A stretch of DNA of 64,000 nucleotides from Chloroflexota bacterium (GTDB lineage: Bacteria; Chloroflexota; Anaerolineae; Promineifilales; Promineifilaceae), in assembly GCA_014584575.1 (NCBI GenBank), contig JACTMP010000003.1:186001-250000 (forward strand). The letters are read 5' to 3'. This document shows positions 53,779 through 62,581 of the stretch, one piece after another. The notes beneath the pieces were generated by a model that searched no databases, was not told the DNA's origin, and saw only the letters and a program-made list of their open reading frames with translations. Each line of letters opens with the position of its first letter. The stretch's first letter is position 1. The translations under genes and the position numbers were made by a program.

Positions 53779-54942
53779 ATGAGCTACCTCTCCCACCTGG
53801 AATGTTCCCTGACCGGGCAGCAGTATGACGCCGACCAGGTCATCCGCCTCAGTGATGCCGGGCAGCCCCTCCTGGCCCGGTATGATCTGGCCAAAGCAGC
53901 GGCAGAATTAGATCGAGATAGAGTGATGTCACGGCCGTGTGACATGTGGCGTTTCCATGAACTATTGCCGGTGCGTGACCCGCGCTATATCACCACCCTC
54001 GGTGAAGGCGGCACTCCCATCCTCAAACTAGAGCAGTTAGGCCAGCAGCTTGGCCTGAACCAGCTTTATCTCAAAGACGAAGGGCAAAACCCCACCGGCA
54101 GCTTCAAGGCGTTGGGGCTGGCAGCCGCCGTCAGCCGCGCCCGCGAACTGGGCGTTACCGAATTTGTCATCCCCACTGCCGGTAATGCCGGCGGCGCTTT
54201 GGCCGCTTATGCCGCCCGCGCCGGGCTGCGCGCCCACGTCTACATGCCCCAAGATGCCCCCCTGATCAACATCAACGAAGTGCAGATGACCGGCGCCGAC
54301 CTGCACCTGGTCAACGGCCTGATCAATGACGCCGGGCGAGAGGCCGCCGCCGATGCCATTGCCGATGGCTGGTTTGATGTCTCCACCCTTAAAGAGCCAT
54401 ACCGTGTAGAGGGCAAAAAAATTATGGGGTATGAACTGGCCGCTGCTTTCAACTGGGAACTGCCAGACGTGATCATTTACCCCACCGGCGGCGGCACCGG
54501 GCTGATTGGCATGTGGAAAGCGTTTGCCGAAATGGAAGAATTGGGCTGGATTGGCCGCTATCGGCCCCGTATGGTAGCCGCTCAGGCTGAAGGCTGCGCC
54601 CCGGTTGTCAAGGCGTTCCATGAGGGTTGGGAGACCACGCAACCCTGGGAGAATGCGGCCACATTGGCTGGCGGCCTGCGTGTGCCCGTGACCATTGGCG
54701 GGCGGCTGATGCTACAAGCGTTACGAGAAAGTGAGGGTACAGGTGTGGCGGTGAGCGACGGCCGTATCTTTGAAGCGCAACAACTGCTGGCCCGCAGCGA
54801 AGGCATCTTCGTTTCTTTTGAAGCCGCCGCCACCATTGCTGCCTTGCAAGACCTGGTTGCCCACCGCTGGCTGCACCCCGACGAACGTATTCTGGTTTTT
54901 AATACCGGCAGCGGGTTAAAATACCGCCTCCTATTGTCATAA
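53779..54942 (+). CDS. thrC: Threonine synthase
   Basis: 387 residues from ATG 53779. A TTG four codons upstream is possible. It converts O-phosphohomoserine to threonine using PLP. Motifs: GEGGTPILKLEQLG, DEGQNPTGSFKALGLAAA (PLP lysine in SFKALG), TAGNAGGALAAYAARAG, YPTGGGTGLIGMWKAF and SFEAAATIAAL. The N-terminal LECSLTGQQYDAD segment fits the class with a short rubredoxin-like start, but only one Cys is left. The upstream gap is filled by a phrase repeat. Confidence 0.9.
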   Translation: MSYLSHLECSLTGQQYDADQVIRLSDAGQPLLARYDLAKAAAELDRDRVMSRPCDMWRFHELLPVRDPRYITTLGEGGTPILKLEQLGQQLGLNQLYLKDEGQNPTGSFKALGLAAAVSRARELGVTEFVIPTAGNAGGALAAYAARAGLRAHVYMPQDAPLININEVQMTGADLHLVNGLINDAGREAAADAIADGWFDVSTLKEPYRVEGKKIMGYELAAAFNWELPDVIIYPTGGGTGLIGMWKAFAEMEELGWIGRYRPRMVAAQAEGCAPVVKAFHEGWETTQPWENAATLAGGLRVPVTIGGRLMLQALRESEGTGVAVSDGRIFEAQQLLARSEGIFVSFEAAATIAALQDLVAHRWLHPDERILVFNTGSGLKYRLLLS

Positions 54943-54943
54943 A

Positions 54944-55008
54944 TGTAATTGGGTAACGGGGTAATTGACGCAATTACTCCATTACCCAGTTACCCAATTA
55001 CCCACAAG
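54944..55008. repeat. Phrase repeat, GTAATTGGGTAA family
   Basis: Alternating GTAATTGGGTAACGGGGTAA and its complement (TTACTCCATTACCCAGTTAC) form a partial hairpin between thrC and the enoyl-CoA hydratase ribosome site. Same family as 23147-23198. Confidence 0.75.
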
Positions 55009-55020
55009 CGGAGGTATCCC

Positions 55021-55812
55021 ATGGACGATCTCGTCATCACCCGGCAGCGTGACGCCATTTTTGAAATTATCCTCAACCGGCCAGACAAACGAAACGCCAT
55101 CAATGTGGAGCTATTTACGCAGTTTGACACGGCCGTGCAGCAAGCCACCCGCACCCCCAACCTGCGCGCCATCATCATTCGCGGCGAGGGCAAGGCGTTC
55201 TCGGCGGGCATTGATGTCAGCGCCCTGCTGGGCATGGCCGACAGGTATGGCCCCCACTGGCAAACCCGAATGCGCGCCATTACCGACGACTTCCAGCGCG
55301 TGCTCACCCGCCTGGAACGGTTGGAACTACCCACCATCGCCCTGCTACATGGTTACTGCCTGGGGCTGGCGCTGGAATTGGCGCTGGCCTGCGACATTCG
55401 TATTGCTGCTGCTGGCACGCTGCTGGGGCTGCCGGAAACCCGTCTGGGCATTATCCCCGATGTCGGCGGCACGACCCGCCTGGCGCGTCTAATTGGTCCC
55501 GCTCGCGCCAAAGAACTCATTTTCACCGGTCGCCAGCTTGACGCTGCCATTGCCGAACGATGGGGTATTGTCAACTACGTCGTCCCCGAAGAGTCGCTAG
55601 CAGTCAGAGTCGAAGAATTGGTAACCGAAATTTGCCAGAGTGCACCGTTGGCCGTAGGCATGGCCAAACGGGTCATTGACGGCCTCAGCGATATAGATCG
55701 AGGTTTGCAATTAGAAGGGTGGGCACAAAGCCAGCTTTTCCAAACCGAAGATTTTATGGAAGGCGCGCAGAGCTTTCTGATGAAGCGCCCGCCGCAATGG
55801 AAAGGCAAATGA
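55021..55812 (+). CDS. Enoyl-CoA hydratase/isomerase family protein
   Basis: 263 residues from ATG 55021 (GCGGAGG upstream). The crotonase fold is shown by LNRPDKRNAINVEL, GKAFSAGIDVSALLGMA (oxyanion hole) and GLALELALACDIRIAA, with the Glu and then LGLPETRLGIIPDVGGTTRL. Two glutamates at the expected hydratase positions are present (ALELALACD, LPETRLG). The reaction is most likely hydration of a 2-enoyl-CoA or a related isomerisation. Its link to the glyoxylate shunt is functional only: fatty acid breakdown feeds acetyl-CoA to it. Confidence 0.9.
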   Translation: MDDLVITRQRDAIFEIILNRPDKRNAINVELFTQFDTAVQQATRTPNLRAIIIRGEGKAFSAGIDVSALLGMADRYGPHWQTRMRAITDDFQRVLTRLERLELPTIALLHGYCLGLALELALACDIRIAAAGTLLGLPETRLGIIPDVGGTTRLARLIGPARAKELIFTGRQLDAAIAERWGIVNYVVPEESLAVRVEELVTEICQSAPLAVGMAKRVIDGLSDIDRGLQLEGWAQSQLFQTEDFMEGAQSFLMKRPPQWKGK

Positions 55813-55814
55813 TC

Positions 55815-55850
55815 TGTAACCGGTAATCGGTTGTCCGATTACCGGTTACA
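55815..55850. terminator. Hairpin formed by a phrase repeat between convergent genes
   Basis: TGTAACCGGTAATCGG (55815-55830) and CCGATTACCGGTTACA (55835-55850) are exact complements around TTGT. It stands between the convergent hydratase and PBP2 genes, but a T-run is missing, so it is only a possible terminator. The units belong to the GGTAATCGG repeat family (to 55867). Confidence 0.55.
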
Positions 55851-55868
55851 GATAACCGATTACCGGTC

Positions 55869-58343
55869 TTACGGCATCAATTGGTCAAAGATAGATTGCT
55901 CATTCTGGGGTAAGATAGTCCCTTCTGCCTTTGCTCGTTCCAGGAAATTGGGTGGAATGTCTGGGTTAAACGAGAGGGAGGGACAGGTGCGCACAACCGG
56001 CGGCGCTGTTTCCCCTTCTTCCAGTTCTGGCGGCGGCGCATATTGGCCCACCTTCAAATAAGCGGCCATAATGTTGCAGGCGGCCGGGGCTGCCCATTGT
56101 GATCCCTCACCCCCATGATACAAAAAGACCGCCACCACAATTTGCGGGTCATCGGCCGGCGCATAGCCCACATACCAGGAATGGGTGGGCAGCACCCGCC
56201 GCTGGATGATGTCATCATAACTGCACCACCCCTTCTCAATGGCAATGTTGTCGCAGAACTCGGCCGTACCCGTTTTGCCGGCGGTAGGAATGCCAATATT
56301 ATCCAGCCATTCTGTATAAGTAGCGCCGGTGTAATACTCCTCGGTGCTGACAAAGGTATTTACCAACTCCAGCGAGTCGGCAATAATCTCAATGTATTCC
56401 CGATCCACATCCAAAGCATTTAAGACAACGGGCTGGTAAACAGGTTGTCCATTTTCGTCAAACTGAACGTTGATAGAAGGGTCGTCCAAAGGATTTCCTG
56501 CCGCATCTGTCAGAATCGTCTCCCCATTTGGCCCCATCCGGGCGCGGGCCACAATCTGGCTGTTGGCATCCGTAATCACCACATTGCCATCCTCATCCGT
56601 CATGTGGTGAATGATGGTCGGTTTATACAGGAAACCGCCATTGGCAATCACCGCGGCCATCTGCGCCACCTGCATGGGTGATGAGGTCATAAATCCCTGG
56701 CCAATGCCCAGGTTGTAATCGTCACCGGTTGACCAGGGTTCGCCGTAAAAACGAGCTTTCCAGCCCCGGTCTGGTGGCAAATTGCCATCCGCCTCCAACG
56801 GTAGTTCCAGCCCCTGCACCCGACCAAAACCAAACTGTGACCCATATTTGGCCACACCTTCAACTCCCAACCCTTCTACAAATTCGCCGTCCTGGTTAAA
56901 ACCACCCGTGATCTTGTAGAAGTAAATGTCGCAGGAGTTCGCCATGCCGGTGGTGACATTCATATAACCGTGTTCACCAACGGGGGAGTTTATGACCCAG
57001 CAGACAAATGTCTGGGCGCGCCCCGGATCATTGGGCGCGTATCGGTTGGGGATGGTGATCTGGCCGGGGGCGCGCAGCAAACGGCTGGGAGAGATCAGCC
57101 CCTCTTGCAAAGCGCCGGCCGCTGGCACAATCTTAAACGTGGAACCGGGCGGGTATTCACTGCTGATGGCATGGTTAACCAGCGGGGTATACTCGTTGCG
57201 GGCCAATCCCAGGTAATACTCCACAGGCACAGAAGTTTGAAAGCGATTATTGTCAAAGGTAGGGAAGCTGACCAGGGCCAGGACTTCACCCGTTCTAGGA
57301 TCCATGGCTACGGCCGCTGCCTGTCGCACTTCAATAAAAGACTCCTCACCGGTAATGGGGTCACGAGAAAGCACAGATTCGCGTGTTTCCATCACCTGCC
57401 GGATAATTTCGGTTGCCAGAATTTGCAAATCCAGGTCAAGTGTCAGGTGCATATTCAACCCTGCCTGGGGATCCTGCGCCAGACCAATCTGGCGCACTTC
57501 GCGTCCCGTCCAGTCTACCTCAATGGTGCGTATCCCCTTTTCTCCGGCCAGTTCCAATTCCATTGACGATTCCAACCCGGCCCATCCAACCCGATCATCT
57601 CGTTGATAGCCCAGGACGTTAATCCAGTTTTCATTGGGAATTGGCCCCATGTAGCCTAAGATGTGGGCTGTAAATTCGCCAGAGGGGTAATAACGCAAAG
57701 GTTGGGGGATGACACGCACACCGGGCAGGAAGATGCTTTCTTGCTCTACCCGGTAGGCCATGGTGATGGGTACGTTGGCGGTAATGACGGCGGGGATGTA
57801 TTGGGCAAAGCTGTTTTCAATGACGATTCCCTGAATGCTATTTGGTAACTGTTTTACGACGCCGGCATTGTCTAATGTTTCTTGGGCTGACGTGCCAAAA
57901 ACGTCGGCCAGGCGGGTGTAAGTTTGAACGAGTGTGGGGTCTGCCTCGGCTATTAACTGTTGTTGTTGTATGGTATTGGTCACGGGTACGCCGGTTAATA
58001 GAGAGAGGCGTTCATAGACTGCTTGCCGTTCGTCTGCTGTTGCCGGTAAAAAGGCGGGGGTGATGGTGATGTTGAAGCTGGGCAGGTTCACTGCCAGTGG
58101 TTGACCATTACGGTCAAAAATGACGCCGCGCGGCGCTTTGGTGCGGAGGGTGGCAAATTGATTTTCCTGGGCCAGGGCGGTCAGTTCACCACCACGAGTT
58201 TGCTGAATGTGATGAACACGGTAAAGCAATAAGCCAAAGATAATGACGATAACGACGCGGAAGAAATATAAACGGCCGCGCAGACCAATATCTTCGATTG
58301 ATGATTCCCGGTCTTCGGGACGATCCCATCCAATGCGTGACAT
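55869..58343 (-). CDS. mrdA: Penicillin-binding protein 2 (elongation transpeptidase)
   Basis: 824 residues from ATG 58343 (GGAG upstream on the minus strand). One N-terminal membrane helix (about 26-45), a dimerisation domain (TKAPRGVIFDRNGQPLAVN), and the transpeptidase domain with the S-x-x-K serine in YPPGSTFKIV, ANSCDIYFY (SxN-like) and AGKTGTAEF (KTG). It crosslinks peptidoglycan during cell elongation. The open frame continues upstream to 58517 through a phrase repeat, but that part is unlikely to be translated. It is the last gene of the mreB-mreC-mreD-mrdA operon. RodA is not next to it. The TAA stop directly abuts a phrase repeat. Confidence 0.94.
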   Translation of the reverse strand: MSRIGWDRPEDRESSIEDIGLRGRLYFFRVVIVIIFGLLLYRVHHIQQTRGGELTALAQENQFATLRTKAPRGVIFDRNGQPLAVNLPSFNITITPAFLPATADERQAVYERLSLLTGVPVTNTIQQQQLIAEADPTLVQTYTRLADVFGTSAQETLDNAGVVKQLPNSIQGIVIENSFAQYIPAVITANVPITMAYRVEQESIFLPGVRVIPQPLRYYPSGEFTAHILGYMGPIPNENWINVLGYQRDDRVGWAGLESSMELELAGEKGIRTIEVDWTGREVRQIGLAQDPQAGLNMHLTLDLDLQILATEIIRQVMETRESVLSRDPITGEESFIEVRQAAAVAMDPRTGEVLALVSFPTFDNNRFQTSVPVEYYLGLARNEYTPLVNHAISSEYPPGSTFKIVPAAGALQEGLISPSRLLRAPGQITIPNRYAPNDPGRAQTFVCWVINSPVGEHGYMNVTTGMANSCDIYFYKITGGFNQDGEFVEGLGVEGVAKYGSQFGFGRVQGLELPLEADGNLPPDRGWKARFYGEPWSTGDDYNLGIGQGFMTSSPMQVAQMAAVIANGGFLYKPTIIHHMTDEDGNVVITDANSQIVARARMGPNGETILTDAAGNPLDDPSINVQFDENGQPVYQPVVLNALDVDREYIEIIADSLELVNTFVSTEEYYTGATYTEWLDNIGIPTAGKTGTAEFCDNIAIEKGWCSYDDIIQRRVLPTHSWYVGYAPADDPQIVVAVFLYHGGEGSQWAAPAACNIMAAYLKVGQYAPPPELEEGETAPPVVRTCPSLSFNPDIPPNFLERAKAEGTILPQNEQSIFDQLMP

Positions 58344-58350
58344 AGTGACT

Positions 58351-58390
58351 CCGTAATCGGTAATCGGTGATTCGTGGCCCGTAATCGGTC
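58351..58390. repeat. Phrase repeat (GGTAATCGG family) between PBP2 and MreD
   Basis: GTAATCGGTAATCGGTGA and GTAATCGGTCTTCGG units just upstream of the PBP2 start codon. On the minus strand they are in frame with PBP2, which explains the artificially long open frame there. Confidence 0.8.
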
Positions 58391-58417
58391 TTCGGTTTAC
58401 GGGGCACCGATTTTGAT

Positions 58418-58918
58418 TCAAAACTCCAGGCTGCGTGGCCGGAGCATGCGCTCCAGGCCATACAGCAGCCAATATATAGGCAGCATGGCCACTGCATTGA
58501 GCAAGATGAGTGGCCACAGGTTAGTAATAATTTGAAAAGAAGCAATTTGACCAAACAGTCGCAAGAAGAGCAGGGTAACGATCAGGTATATGGCGGTGGC
58601 CAGTGCGGCTAACAGAACAGGAATGATGATGTGGCTGGTGGGGAAGGCCTGGTGCAGCCAGAGCACGGCCGTGACTGTCGCCATATACCCCAATGCTGTT
58701 AGACCAACGGGGGCAATCGAGAACAAATCCATACAGATGCCACCCACAAAAGCCCACATCATACCCTCATCCAATCCCCGCCGTAACCCCCAGGCCAACG
58801 CTACCAGCAACGGTAACTGGGGCGCCAGGCGCAGAAAGGAAAAGTGCGGAAACACGGCCGTTTGCAGCAAACTCAGTACCAACATCACCGGGATTGCGAC
58901 ATAGATAGAGCTTTTCAT
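58418..58918 (-). CDS. mreD: Rod shape-determining protein MreD
   Basis: 166 residues with about five membrane helices. The N-terminus SIYVAIPVMLVLSLLQTAVF, then LPLLVALAWGLRRGLDEGMMWAFVGGICMDLFSIAPVGL, is the conserved core of MreD. It is an integral part of the elongasome, linking MreC and PBP2/RodA. It follows MreC after two bases. Confidence 0.9.
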   Translation of the reverse strand: MKSSIYVAIPVMLVLSLLQTAVFPHFSFLRLAPQLPLLVALAWGLRRGLDEGMMWAFVGGICMDLFSIAPVGLTALGYMATVTAVLWLHQAFPTSHIIIPVLLAALATAIYLIVTLLFLRLFGQIASFQIITNLWPLILLNAVAMLPIYWLLYGLERMLRPRSLEF

Positions 58919-58920
58919 CT

Positions 58921-59766
58921 TTAAGGATTATCAAAGATCGTGGTATTCACCGGTTCAAAATTGGTGATCACAAATACGACCTCCAGATTCTCAAAATCAG
59001 TTATCGGCTGGACGACCGCCTGTTGGAACAGATTGGCTTCGCTGCGGTTTACCTCGATCACTCGTCCAATGACAATATCCTGGGGGAATGTCCCCCCCAG
59101 GCCAGAAGTCAGCACTACTTCGCCAATTTCCAGATTGTATTTCAAGTCCAGCCAATCCATGGTGAGTGGCCCACCCAGGCCACCGCCGCTGATGATGCCG
59201 GTGGCGCGGGAGTTGCCCAGCCGGGCCGGAATGGCGCTGGCGTTGTCGGTGATGAGCGCCACCTGTGAGGAACGGGGAGCAGCCCGGTAAATGATGCCTA
59301 CTAACCCGCGTGAACTTTCCACCGGCATCCCTACGCGGATGCCATCCACAGTTCCCTTGTCAATGATGATGCTGCGCACCGATGGGCTGGTATCGTACCC
59401 GATGACGGTAGCTATCTGTCTGGTAAACTCTGGTGATTGGCGGGCGCGATTAAACAAGTCTTGCAAAATGCGCCATTCCCCTTCAATTTCCCGCAGCTCC
59501 ATATTTTCCCGTTCCAGTTCGGCCACACGCGCCTGTAACTCGGTGATTTCCACACGTGCTGTTTGCAGATCACGCGGGCCTTCTAGCAGGCCCGCGGCTG
59601 ATTCAGAGCGAGCGGAGGTGAAAGAGAGCACGGCCGTGAACGGATCCCGTATCACCGCCACTGCCCCACCCAAATTCCCTGTGCTGTCCAGATAGGTCAG
59701 CAACAGCGCCACCCCCGCCAGGGCGGCAAACGTCGCCCAACGAATCCGCTTCTGTGCCTCACTCAT
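58921..59766 (-). CDS. mreC: Rod shape-determining protein MreC
   Basis: 281 residues: one N-terminal membrane helix (about 10-28), a coiled coil (about 65-105; TARVEITELQARVAELEREN) and beta-rich domains with VIGYDTSPSVRSIIIDKGTVDGI, GMPVESSRGLVGIIYRA and GGPLTMDWLDLKYNLEIGE. It acts outside the membrane as a scaffold in the elongation complex. The start codon is next to an AT-rich phrase repeat and has no clear ribosome site. Confidence 0.93.
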   Translation of the reverse strand: MSEAQKRIRWATFAALAGVALLLTYLDSTGNLGGAVAVIRDPFTAVLSFTSARSESAAGLLEGPRDLQTARVEITELQARVAELERENMELREIEGEWRILQDLFNRARQSPEFTRQIATVIGYDTSPSVRSIIIDKGTVDGIRVGMPVESSRGLVGIIYRAAPRSSQVALITDNASAIPARLGNSRATGIISGGGLGGPLTMDWLDLKYNLEIGEVVLTSGLGGTFPQDIVIGRVIEVNRSEANLFQQAVVQPITDFENLEVVFVITNFEPVNTTIFDNP

Positions 59767-59830
59767 AGTGAATTATGAACTGGGAATTATGAAGGCAGGC
59801 TCATAATTCCTGATTCTTAATTCCTAATTC
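59767..59830. repeat. Phrase repeat, AATTCCTAATT family, between MreC and MreB
   Basis: TAATTCCTGATTCTTAATTC and TAATTCCTAATTCCTAAT on the plus strand, with a complementary GGGAATTATGAA/TTCATAATTCC pair, fill the gap. They have no coding potential. Confidence 0.6.
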
Positions 59831-60892
59831 CTAATGATGGGTGCTGCCACGATGTAGCCCGGCCAGCGAGCGTTCCCAGAGTTCGATGTTTTCTAACACA
59901 CGCCCAGCGCCGCGGGCCACACAAGTCATCGGGTCTTCCGCCACCCATACGCGCATCTTGACCACATCTTCCAACCGTTCCGCCAGACCACGAATTTGGG
60001 CGCCGCCCCCGGCCAGGCAAATGCCTACTTCCATCAAGTCGGCTACCAGTTCCGGGGGCGTCTCATCCAGCGCATCGCGCACGGTGTCTACGATGATATT
60101 AATGGAAGGGGCCATGGCTTCCCGCAGTTCAATACTGCTGATCTCCACCGACTGCGGTAGGCCGTTAATCAGGTTACGGCCGCGCAGTGTCATGGTGCGC
60201 TCTTCCGGCAGGGGGAAGGCGGAGCCAATGCCAATTTTGGCCCGCTCCGCCATGCGCTCGCCAATGAGCAGGTTGTATTTGTTGCGGGCATATTGCACGA
60301 TGTCCTCATCCATCTCATCACCCGCCACACGGATGGAGCGGCTGACAACGATGCCACCCATCGCAAAGATGGCCACTTCCGTCGTGCCACCACCAATGTC
60401 TACGATCATGCTGCCACGTGCTTCGTTTACCGGCAACCCGGCGCCAATGGCTGCCGCCGTTGGCTCTTCAATAAGATGGGCCTCTCTGGCGCCGGCGGAG
60501 ATGGCGGCGTCATAGACGGCGCGCTTTTCCACTTCGGTGACACCGCTGGGGATGCCTACTACCACCCGTGGACGGGGGAAGGGCACAATCATTTGCTCGT
60601 GGGATTTGGTGATGAAGTATTTGAGCATGGCTTCGGTGATCTCAAATTCGGAGATCACGCCATCACGCAACGGCCGTATGGCCACAATATCTGCCGGGGT
60701 ACGCCCGACCATTTCTCGCGCCTCGGCGCCAATAGCCAGCGGCATACGGGAACGCCGGTTAATGGCCACCCAGGATGGTTCATTGATGACAATGCCTTTG
60801 TCACGAATGTATACCAGCGTATTGGCCGTACCCAGGTCAATACCGACATCTAATGAAAACAGGCCCAACAGCCAGTCTAATGGTCTAAACAA
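59831..60892 (-). CDS. mreB: Rod shape-determining protein MreB
   Basis: 353 residues starting at TTG 60892 (AGG a few bases upstream). Actin-fold motifs: DVGIDLGTANTLVYIRDKG, PSWVAINR, RPLRDGVISEFEITEAML, SMIVDIGGGTTEVAIFAMG, IRVAGDEMDEDIVQYA and GICLAGGGAQIRGLAERL. It polymerises under the membrane and directs wall elongation through MreC, MreD and PBP2. The TTG start is unusual for so highly conserved a gene, but no ATG in frame fits better. Confidence 0.95.
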   Translation of the reverse strand: MFRPLDWLLGLFSLDVGIDLGTANTLVYIRDKGIVINEPSWVAINRRSRMPLAIGAEAREMVGRTPADIVAIRPLRDGVISEFEITEAMLKYFITKSHEQMIVPFPRPRVVVGIPSGVTEVEKRAVYDAAISAGAREAHLIEEPTAAAIGAGLPVNEARGSMIVDIGGGTTEVAIFAMGGIVVSRSIRVAGDEMDEDIVQYARNKYNLLIGERMAERAKIGIGSAFPLPEERTMTLRGRNLINGLPQSVEISSIELREAMAPSINIIVDTVRDALDETPPELVADLMEVGICLAGGGAQIRGLAERLEDVVKMRVWVAEDPMTCVARGAGRVLENIELWERSLAGLHRGSTHH

Positions 60893-60919
60893 TGTGTGTT
60901 ACCTGAACCTTCTCTTCCC

Positions 60920-60989
60920 GTAAGGGCGAGGCAGTTGGGTAGAAGCTCATGCCATCAGCATACGAATTTCCCAACTGCCTCGCCCTTAC
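60920..60989. repeat. Palindromic element upstream of mreB
   Basis: Perfect 20-bp arms (GTAAGGGCGAGGCAGTTGGG at 60920-60939, its complement at 60970-60989) around a 30-base loop. It is the same family as the elements inside recD2 and lies 28 bases upstream of the mreB start codon, within its leader or promoter. Confidence 0.9.
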
Positions 60990-61072
60990 CAATATCCGGG
61001 CGAGATTATAACCAACGGTGAGAACCTCTCCAATTTTGCCCACAAAATACCCGGTTTTGCCACCCAATCAAG

Positions 61073-61078
61073 TATAAT
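61073..61078 (+). promoter_or_regulatory. Candidate -10 box upstream of the 61171 gene
   Basis: TATAAT with no -35 box at normal spacing. The ATG is 93 bases downstream. Weak candidate. Confidence 0.35.
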
Positions 61079-61170
61079 TCCTGAGAACGGGATAAGTTGG
61101 CGAGCTATCATGGACAGATTATGCGTATTTTCACCACTTTATCCACCAAGAATAGTATGGAAGAAAACAG

Positions 61171-61581
61171 ATGACCACACAAGCATTATTTCAAGGATTG
61201 GTTTATGACGAGAATGGGCGGCTGGTGGACACGGCCGTAATCGGGAACGAAGCCAATTACGTCATTGATGATGCCGGTTTTATGCGCCACATTAGCGCCG
61301 AAGAGGTAGACCGGCAGGTGCTAGACTTTTTTTTGCAACAGCTTCACGAAAATCAGGACATGGCCGTGGAGCAGGCGATGAAATTCATGGGCAAAGACGA
61401 TCTGATGACCAAAGCGGCGATTGATGCTTCTTTGCGCAACATCAATATGGATGACATCATTGCCCAGGGCATTCCCCAGCAGGCGCGGGAGATGTTAGGC
61501 ATGATGGGCTTTCGCGTTACGATTAACTTTCATGGCGAAGTACTCAGCATTGATCAGCCGCAGGGGTTTGAAGAAGAGTAG
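61171..61581 (+). CDS. Conserved-looking hypothetical protein
   Basis: 136 residues with no recognised family. GGAAG lies upstream of the ATG. It begins TTQALFQGLVYDENGRLVDT, has VIGNEANYVIDDAGFMRHI, a helical middle (DRQVLDFFLQQLHENQDMAV), a segment rich in Met and Ile (FMGKDDLMTKAAIDASLRNI) and ends with a beta-like FRVTINFHGEVLSIDQPQG. It looks soluble and well folded. It is followed by a phrase repeat (about 61582-61640) and the DJ-1/PfpI gene, but no operon link is certain. Confidence 0.75.
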   Translation: MTTQALFQGLVYDENGRLVDTAVIGNEANYVIDDAGFMRHISAEEVDRQVLDFFLQQLHENQDMAVEQAMKFMGKDDLMTKAAIDASLRNINMDDIIAQGIPQQAREMLGMMGFRVTINFHGEVLSIDQPQGFEEE

Positions 61582-61640
61582 CAGGTGGCAAAGCCTGCCC
61601 TGAGGCTGCCGAAGGGTTGCAGGTTGCAGGTGGCAAGTAA
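61582..61640. repeat. Phrase repeat, GCAGGTTGCAGGTGGCA family
   Basis: GCAGGTGGCAAAGCCTGCC, GGTTGCAGGTTGCAGGTGGC and related units between the stop at 61581 and the next gene. Unit differs from other phrase repeats. Confidence 0.55.
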
Positions 61641-61664
61641 CTTGCAGCCAAAAGGGATAGGATT

Positions 61665-62192
61665 ATGCGTTTAAGTGGTAGGAGAATCGTCATTCTGGTA
61701 GCTGAAGGGGTGGAGGATTTGGAATTTTACGTGCCCCTGATGCGATTACAGGAAGAGGGGGCGGAGGTGATAGCGGCCGGGCTGGATTTGAAGCCGGTGC
61801 GGGGCAAAAATGGACTGGAAATCACGCCCACAGCTACCATTGAGTCGTTAAACAGCCAGGAGTTGTTTGCGGCGGTGGTGCCGGGCGGGTGGGCGCCGGA
61901 TAAGTTGCGCCGATACACGGCCGTGACCCAACTCATCCACGAGATGAACGCCGCCGGTAAAATCATCGGCGTCATCTGCCATGGCGGGCTGGTCGTGATC
62001 TCGGCGGGCATTGTAAACGGCCGTCCCGCCACCGGTTCATTGGGGATCAAGGACGATCTGGTCAATGCCGGCGCCACCTGGGTAGACGAGGCCGCCTTCC
62101 GTGACGGCAACCTGGTCTGGGGCCGCGTCGTGGCCGACATCCCCGCCTTTTGCCGCGAATTGGTGGCCGCCCTGGTAGAGACAGCCACCTAA
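61665..62192 (+). CDS. DJ-1/PfpI family protein
   Basis: 175 residues. The fold is shown by RIVILVAEGVEDLEFYVPLM (with the conserved Glu), AAVVPGGWAPDKLRRYT and the nucleophile elbow IIGVICHGGLVVISAG carrying the reactive cysteine and its neighbouring His. Family members include glyoxalase- or deglycase-like enzymes and general stress proteins (YhbO/PfpI). The precise reaction is not settled for the family. The next gene starts six bases after its stop codon. Confidence 0.9.
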   Translation: MRLSGRRIVILVAEGVEDLEFYVPLMRLQEEGAEVIAAGLDLKPVRGKNGLEITPTATIESLNSQELFAAVVPGGWAPDKLRRYTAVTQLIHEMNAAGKIIGVICHGGLVVISAGIVNGRPATGSLGIKDDLVNAGATWVDEAAFRDGNLVWGRVVADIPAFCRELVAALVETAT

Positions 62193-62197
62193 TCATT

Positions 62198-62581
62198 ATG
62201 GGCCGGTTGCGTATCCCATTAGTCATTTTGCTCGGTCTTGGCCTGGGGTTGGGGCTGGGACTGCTTATTGGGTGGCGGCTTTATCCCACCGAATTTGTGA
62301 ATGCGACGCCCGCTTACCTGGCGCCTGCCTATCAGCAAGATTATGCGCGCCTGGCAGCGGCGGGGTATGCGATGGACGGGGATTTGGCCGCTGCCCAGAC
62401 TCGCTTGCGGAGTATAGGTGATGATGGTGAGGCCGTGCTGACGGCCGTGATGATTGATGCCATTCTCAAACAACAAAATGAGCAGGAGATCCGCCAGTTG
62501 GTTAATCTGGCCGCAGCCGTGGGCATCAATTCCCCGGTAATGTCGCCTTACCTGAACCAGTCGCCGGAGGGCACGCCATGA
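62198..62581 (+). CDS. Membrane-anchored hypothetical protein, paralogue A
   Basis: 127 residues from ATG 62198. A longer open frame from 62150 lies in the end of the previous gene. One N-terminal membrane helix (LVILLGLGLGLGLGLLIGWRLYP) is followed by a soluble part with YPTEFVNATPAYLAPAYQQD and YARLAAAGYAMDGDLAAAQ. The post-helix region matches the start of the next protein (see finding). It ends with an ATGA overlap onto the next gene, so both are co-translated. Confidence 0.8.
   Translation: MGRLRIPLVILLGLGLGLGLGLLIGWRLYPTEFVNATPAYLAPAYQQDYARLAAAGYAMDGDLAAAQTRLRSIGDDGEAVLTAVMIDAILKQQNEQEIRQLVNLAAAVGINSPVMSPYLNQSPEGTP

Noticed and set aside
58344..58517. Upstream extension of PBP2
   Set aside because: The extra 58 residues are coded by phrase repeat and the end of mreD. 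ATG 58343 has GGAG and starts the normal PBP2 N-terminus.
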